Below, in pieces: positions 57,567 to 64,000 of a stretch of 64,000 nt of DNA. Made by a program: the position numbers and the translations under genes. Origin of the DNA: Oasisia sp. SBJ-2009 (Eukaryota > Annelida > Polychaeta > Sabellida > Siboglinidae); NCBI GenBank assembly GCA_964017155.1, contig OZ024856.1, forward strand, positions 36,800,294 to 36,864,293, written 5' to 3'. The notes under the pieces are model-generated. The model did no database searches. It was not told the DNA's origin and saw only the letters and a program-made list of their open reading frames with translations. Every line of letters starts with the position of its first letter. The first letter of the stretch is position 1.

Positions 57567-57590
57567 ATGACGGAACTCGAAGAAGAATGA
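57567..57590 (+). CDS. 7-codon uORF overlapping the PIGH start
   Basis: An ATG, six further codons and TGA. The TGA shares the ATGA overlap with the PIGH ATG at 57587. If transcribed, PIGH would need leaky scanning or reinitiation. Confidence 0.45.
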   Translation: MTELEEE

Positions 57591-60556
57591 CAGACCATGC
57601 AATGTTCAATGGTGCGCTATCTAGTGGTGACAAGTGCAATGGGACACTGTCTCCCAGCGGTGACAAGTGCAATGGTGATATTTGCAATGGTGCTTCGTCA
57701 GTCATATACAATGGTGTGAAGTCAAAGTTCCTGGTGTCATCGGTAGAAGAAAGACAGATAGGCAGTGTGCTTCTGCGTATTGTCCATCATGAGAGTGACC
57801 ATTGCAAGGAGTTTGCAGTGGTCAGTCTGAGCTTTAACATCTATCGGTGGCTCACTGGCGTGCTAGCTCTCATTTGTATTGGGTACTACATGCAACTTCA
57901 CTTACAGGTGAGTCTGTCCAGTAACCCTTTACTGTGTAAGAAAGAAACATCCTTGGTTTACTTTTAACATGTTAATAAACCAATATCAGTTTAACATGTG
58001 TAAAGTTAACCAAGTAAGTATCATTACAACTTGTATGTCAATAGCATCCATTTTATTTAAATAAGTTCATTGCCTTTAATAATGATTAGTAATTTTATAC
58101 TTTGAAATTAAATTTTGCGATGTGTCTTTCTTGTTTCAAAAATATTCTGGCAGCACTGTTGAGAATGACATGATTGTCTGTCTTGAGTTCATCGTCTAGT
58201 CTGTTGACTCCAGATGTTCTTTCTCTATGGCTATCAGTATTTATACAAATAGAGAATTAGAGGAAAACAAATCTGGTCATGTTTCTTTCCAGGCCCCTCG
58301 TGTGATGTTCGTTCTGTTGCTGTTGTTGATCACTCTACTCATCATCAGACTCAATTTCAAAGTGGTGCAGGGTAAGTGCAATTCTTGGTTAACTGTAACA
58401 CATGGTCCATTAATTACATGATATACAATGCACTGCTCATGGTTACTGAATAATTATAATTATTTTTATTCGATTCAAGCAAGTCCATGTGCTACACTTG
58501 TGACATTTTACATATCCTGTATTGTAATGGGAATTCACAATGCAATTTCAGTGGTATTGTTGTCATGAGCACTATATGCTTACAACGTACAATGTAAACA
58601 ATGTATGTAAATTCAGCTATGCAGTTCAAATGTGTTTTAATAAAGCAGAACTAACTTTTTAATTCAACTGTTGCACGCTTAGAGTTAATCTGTCAATTTG
58701 TCATGAAGCAATCAGACCACAGGTCACAGCTTTTAAAGCAGTGCACTGCCATATGAACAATTTGTTTTTTTACAAAAACATGACTTAAATTAAAGGCAGT
58801 TGGGCAGTCAGGATATCACAACAGAAATAGTTTTATATGATTAATTTTTTTGCTATTAAAAAGAATCATATCATTTTCCAGTACTACGTATTGAATCATT
58901 ATTGTGTGGTTTATGACGGTATTGTTCAATCTGCTTTCAGAGTCACTATTGGTGATGGCTTCTGTCGGCATTCAGGTGACAAGAACTTTTGCTCTGGGGC
59001 GGACATCCAGCAAATTCTATCACATAACACATATAAACAATGTTGTTATTAATGAAGCTGTTACAATGGTAAGACTTGTTTGCTTTTCCTTCAGTACACA
59101 CTAAAATGTTGTCAATATCAGTAGGTCTTAACCCTAAGGCCAATAGTTTCCTGTGACTCCAAATTTACTTTGAACTTACTTTTGTCTCACCCTAGATGGT
59201 GGTCTTTATTATATCTATGTTTCCAACATGGTTTGTGTGTTATAATAATGTGCTGTTTCTTGAAATAAAACGTTAGGTTTTATTCGATGTTGGAACATTG
59301 CAATAAATGGATATCAGTTTTTGTTGCTCAACTTGTGCAGTGACACTAAATGTGTGAATTCCGTTTCTTGTTTGTATTGCCTTTTAACAAAGTTATAAAA
59401 TGGTATTTGGATAGTCCATCATTTGTTTGCATTGAACAAATAAACCATAATCACTGTAGGTATTCAGACACAGTCAGTTTATGATCTGACAACATTTAGT
59501 TGTCTGGATGTTTCACTAATTTTATATGACCATAACTATTGGAGGTGTTATAAGCAGGTCATGGGTATTTGTGGAAACTGTTCTACTCACCTGTGTCATT
59601 TGTCATAAACAGTAGATCTTGCAACTGGTTGTCGTTTTCAGGATTATGCAGTACATGTGTAACGTATATTTTTACCCACACAGTCGTATGTTCCCACTGC
59701 TGCCAGTCTTTAATAACTCAATAAATATTGTATTTCAGCACCAAGTGATATACTATCTAACTATTCTTCTTCAAGAAGAGAAAGGCACATCAGAGCATGC
59801 CAAGGTCACACAGCTTATGCCACTGTTTCAAGTAAGAACATAATATTTTATGTATACAAAAATATAGTAGAATCAGATGTGATTAATTGTATAGTATGTG
59901 AGAACACTGTAAGTATGACCTACTCAGGTTTGGTTGGAATGAAATGAGAAAACAATTGCATGAATCAATACAATAATTATGTAATTATTTTATTAAACAC
60001 ATCATTCTAATTACAATGTATAAATTATACTAATTCTTGTCAGTATTAATACACTGTATGTATTAATTTTTTACAAAGTATTTACAATTGTATTTTTTAT
60101 ATCTAATAATTAATCAATTATGTGACAATAATATGTATAAATCATAAAGTATTTACTAGGTGGTTTTTATTTAATAATTAACCAATTACATTATAATAAT
60201 CATTAACTGTGTGGCGCTCAGTGATTAATGCATCAGACTCACAATCTAGTAAACATTAGTTTGCATTTTGTGCTGTTGCATCGAACCTTGGGCAGTTCTG
60301 TTCACTCGTAAGCATATTTGCCAGAAGTAAACTGAAAAGTGCTTTGAGCAGTCCTAAGTCCATTGTGTAAGAACTTGCCTTTACCTAGATGTGTTTTGTG
60401 ATAAAACATGACTTACACTGCCCCTTGTTTTCGACCTGTCCTCAGCACTGCTGGCCGTCACTGGAGTGTCTGCAGCTGGTGTACCAAGGAGTCCAGCAAG
60501 TACTCTTTGACCAAGCCAAGAAGCACACACAACAGCTGGACTGGACAACATCTTAG
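57587..60556 (+). CDS. PIGH: PIGH, GPI-GlcNAc transferase subunit H, 5 coding exons
   Basis: Exons 57587-57907, 58293-58371, 58941-59068, 59739-59831 and 60446-60556 all have GT..AG borders and join in phase to 243 residues. The PIG-H domain is clear: ESLLVMASVGIQVTRTFALG, then NNVVINEAV, HQVIYYLTILL and LMPLFQ, close to the human ESLL..SLGIQ..VINEA..VIYYLCILL pattern. Two hydrophobic stretches (about residues 88-104 and 111-127) form the membrane hairpin. PIGH works with PIGA, PIGC and PIGQ on the cytosolic ER face, adding GlcNAc to phosphatidylinositol, the first step of GPI-anchor synthesis. The protein is longer than the about 188-residue human one, owing to an N-terminal extension with repeated SGDKCNG. 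The start ATG is the first in this frame and overlaps a uORF stop. Confidence 0.93.
59277..59365 (+). repeat. dispersed repeat, partner near 61.15-61.26 kb
   Basis: GTTGGAACATTGCAATAAAT and AACTTGTGCAGTGAC here resemble GTTGGAACATAGCAACAAGT and CAGCTTGTGCAATGTTGC downstream. Family unknown. It lies in PIGH intron 3. Confidence 0.5.
60208..60310 (+). mobile_element. tRNA-derived SINE-like sequence
   Basis: GGCGCTCAGTGATTAATGCA resembles an A box and GCATCGAACCTTGGGCAG a B box, about 65 bp apart. It lies in PIGH intron 4 and has no intact tRNA fold. Confidence 0.45.
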
Positions 60557-63500
60557 CAGCGTCTACAGACATCTCAGATTAGTTTGGTCTTCTTTCTATG
60601 ACCGTCAAGTCTTACGTGTGGTCAGACAATATAAAACTTACCCTGTATATCATTTTTAATTTCATCACCACATTGCTTGTACAGAATGTCAGTGGTTACC
60701 TGTCTATCCATATTGGCCTACTGGTGACTTTAATTGCTCACTTTGTGAAGAAGTCATAGCCGCTGGGTCCCGTATTCTGTGTGTACTTCTGCCTACTTAT
60801 GGCCTGTTATTTGTTCAATTGTCAGGTGACATAGTTTCACCAAACCATACAAAATTACTGAAGCATGTGAGAATTTACCTTTAGCATTTTGACCCCTGTC
60901 TGCTTTTCTTTAAGGTCAAGGCTGTTGTGCAGTGTATAAACTAGTATTTATGTGTATTTGAGAAGGCTTGACTTTGCTCTTGTGGTATAAAATAACGTAA
61001 TTTATTCAAAAATATTTAGTGAGATAAAACTTAATGTATATGTACATTATTTAGATGGCAATGCAAATTTTTAGACCAGTTTATTATGCATCGGTGTAAT
61101 ATATTAGCTATACTTGTTTTTCAAATACATAACTTTCTGAGAGTACGGGACCAGGTTCTATTCAGTGTTGGACACTGAATCATGTGTTTGTTGGAACATA
61201 GCAACAAGTGGTTATTAGTTTCTGCTGCTCTCAGCTTGTGCAATGTTGCCAAATGTGAGTTCAAATTTCATGTTTATGGAAAGATATAATATATATATAT
61301 ATGTTATCTAAATGTGTTGGATGGTGTAATGCAGTCTTGTGTGTGTTCATGTGTGTGAAATATTGTATGTGTTAATCTTACATTAAAAGTATAACATTGT
61401 TCTGCCCCGCAAAGACTGTAGCAGGTAACAAATTCCAAGTTTTTTTACAACTCGTTTCCTGACGGAAATTATGCAGAATCTCAAATGTGACTTCTCGATA
61501 CATCAATACACCACATCAAAACGGGAAATTTAAATACACATTATTAAGTGTATTGTTTCACCAAATTATTCCACTGTGTCAGCCCCAACAAGGGTCAAAA
61601 AGAATTGCGCTGTTGTGACGATAAATTGAGATATTTGAAATTATGGCTACAGCGTTAGCAGCTTGAACATATTGACGGTTCTTTTGAATGCGACATCTCA
61701 ATATACTTATAGATAGCATATCTGCATGCCCATATTTTAAATCTGTTTACTGTGCTTTCTTGTATGATCTTTACACTTTGTTTTTGAATTATTCTCATAA
61801 CTTATAATATGTACATAATTAAAATTGTGTTGAAAAGAACAGTCACGCTATATTAATCCTGGAACTACATTTCTAGTGATTGTCAGTTAGACTGTTGCTA
61901 GCTGAAGTTTGGCACATATGTACATTTTCTTTCATTTTCATAAGCTTTTTCCAATTTTTTATAGATATGTTGTTGTTTGTGTCCAAATGGTGATTTGTGT
62001 TGTGTTATTTGTTATACCAATTTGCAATGTGTTTTCTGTGGCAAAACCAGTATGCAGAACATAATGGAAGACCAATTAGTAGAAACAGATTGTTGCTTGT
62101 GGCATGATGTCAATGGCATGGTTTGCTAATATTTAAAATTGGTCCTTGGCATTAGATTGAAGATTTCATTCACCACCTATTAATCTGATCACAAAAAATC
62201 TGTTTCATCATAAGTTTACCTGATCGTCTGTTGCAATGCATTCTTCCATAAGGTTTTGTACAGAATGTATTTATTCTGAAGGCTTGTTGATCATATTGCA
62301 GTTGGTTTCAGTGATCTGTTGGTACGCTGTAGAAGTGAATACAGAAAACATGTTTGACATTCTGAAACATGCAAACTGTCGAACAATTCATTATAATTAT
62401 ATGTGTAATAGCATATATGATAATATGTATATATTTATAGCAAGTCATGTAATATTTGTCAAATATTAGATGACTTGCTCATCATGACAAACAGAGTAGG
62501 CTGCCAAATCACCGACAAGGCCACCAGATGTCACTAGCTGCTAGACGTCAGTTATAAAAATATTCCAAATACAGCAAGTACCCCTGGGGCACATGCATGT
62601 GTGGGAAGTGACTGGTGCATGATGGTAGTAGCTGCACATCGGAGGGTCTGCGGTCGTCACTGTTAGAAGCTTATAATTCATTACTGCTATGACGTACAAC
62701 GCACCTGTTATTTTTATGTAATTGCACTCTACCAGCAAATAGAGTACTGTACATCTAGTAAAAAGTAATAGGCAGTTTGTAAAAAAAATCTGAATGTGAC
62801 ATTTATAAGTTTACCTTTTTGGTCACACTACAACGTGTATTGTATGCAGAGATAGCAGGAAGTAGTACAGCAGTTATGGTTGTCCTATCTGTGATTGGTT
62901 TAAAAATCCTGCTAACTTGTTTATAGAAGTATATATATGAACAATTTCGAATTTTATTTATAGTGAATGTTCTGAGATTTTCATTGATTATGGTTGTTTA
63001 CTGAATGGTGGTTTACAGGACACCCAAACCCATATTATTCAGACACAAAATTATTATAGTTGGTTAAAAACAGAAGAATTTTAAGTATGCAAAAGTGGCT
63101 GTATACCCATCAGTAACCAATGAAAACCTTTGTTCGTTCGCCGTTTTTATTACATTCCAGAAACTTTGCTTTCATTTGTTGTGTAAATAAGCTGTGAATT
63201 GTACAGGATGGGTGGACAGTAAGATTTAAACAGTCTGTCTATCCATTCTTAGAAAACATTAATGATCTATTGCAGGTTGTCTGGCAATTAGTTCTTTTCT
63301 AATCTTCTCTTTGAATCCGATGTCTAGGCATAAGATAGTTCACAGTAACTTGACTCTCATTTTATTTATAACACATATTTTTTCACTGTTGCTGTGTTGT
63401 TTGTACATTGAACTTTGTAGTGTCTTATAACTGAACTGACAGAAATGTGACAAATAGCAGTACACTGAAAGGTTGTGTCAATAGCCTATTTTGCCTATTC

Positions 63501-64000
63501 AAAAGAAATATATTCAGATATGTGGAAAATATTGTATATTTTATAATGCAACGGTAGCAGGTTTTAAGGGGTAGTACAATATATTAGTATTCAAGATATT
63601 GACCTATCTAATGACCTGTTGGTGTTTCTAGAAATCAGATGAAATAACTGGTACTTCTTTCTTTGATTTAGAGAGATTACTTTTTTGTAAAACAGGTTCT
63701 ACTGTTGTTGACAACTTGGCAGATGGATCCATGTTACACTTTGAGGGCAAGTGTTGTGGGATATTTACTTAAAACTTGTGACCATTGAACAAGTTAACAA
63801 AATCTGGTTGTCTATGTTGTCTGTTCCACTCAAAAAGATAATATATTACAAATAAATGGCACCGCACAGTTGTGCTGAAATTGATGTTTCTTGTGTTTGT
63901 TTATTAAATTAAGAATTTTTTTAACATTTCATAACATTATTATATCTAGCTTTGTTCCTGTTTCTGCATAAATCAGTTGGATGCATTGAACTTGTCCTAT
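60557..64000. other. PIGH 3' flank, no further gene identified
   Basis: AT-rich. Starts with the PIGH 3'UTR. Short frames such as 62236-62469 have no recognisable features. Confidence 0.5.
61150..61265 (+). repeat. dispersed repeat, partner near 59.28 kb
   Basis: Direct-orientation relative of the copy in PIGH intron 3, with the same order of blocks. Confidence 0.5.

Overview
The window is animal nuclear DNA, not prokaryotic or viral. Its genes are split by introns with GT..AG borders. It also carries several non-LTR and LTR retrotransposon families, hAT-type insertions, many (CA)n, (TA)n and CCGT/CCCG microsatellites, and an 8.4 kb satellite. The mix of CR1/L2-like LINEs, a Ty3/gypsy element, PARP14-like macrodomains and Ly6 proteins suggests a marine invertebrate such as an amphioxus, mollusc or other lophotrochozoan. 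The species cannot be fixed from sequence alone.

Layout: 61-8454 is a 30/33-bp satellite with a higher-order pattern and one recently amplified block. 8.5-10.9 kb holds dispersed-repeat and GT-rich DNA. 11.07-12.68 kb is a three-exon gene for a GPI-anchored Ly6/three-finger protein, with a perfect hairpin over its stop codon. 15.2-19.8 kb is a TIR-bounded element containing a nearly complete CR1-like LINE. 20.2-23.3 kb is a large imperfect inverted repeat centred on a (TA)n tract. 24.7-27.5 kb is a tandem segmental duplication. 27.8-32.1 kb is a second CR1-like copy fused to the 5' part of a Ty3/gypsy element. 34.1-35.5 kb is a third LINE, of an L2/Rex-like type.

36.3-41.9 kb is the most interesting host gene. 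Seven exons join in phase to give at least 444 residues: a PARP9/14-like macrodomain, a Cys-rich linker, and a C-terminal module with H-G-T, S-P-S-I-R-Y and I-E-W motifs that I read as a possible ADP-ribosyltransferase-like fold. 43.8-46.7 kb is a foldback palindrome whose left arm holds a 1,490-bp hAT-like insertion with a perfect 8-bp target duplication. 49.57-54.66 kb is a recent Ty3/gypsy element with 103-bp LTRs and a GTAAC target duplication, broken by a nonsense codon and frameshifts.

55.6-60.56 kb carries PIGH, the GPI-GlcNAc transferase subunit H. Its five coding exons all join in phase, preceded by a CpG-rich candidate promoter and an upstream ORF that overlaps the start codon. Two independent host genes thus touch GPI biology: PIGH acts in the first step of anchor synthesis, and the Ly6 protein is a likely anchored product. 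Nothing suggests they are co-regulated. Most other sequence is AT-rich and non-coding. Exon borders were deduced by eye from splice signals and reading phase, not from transcripts.
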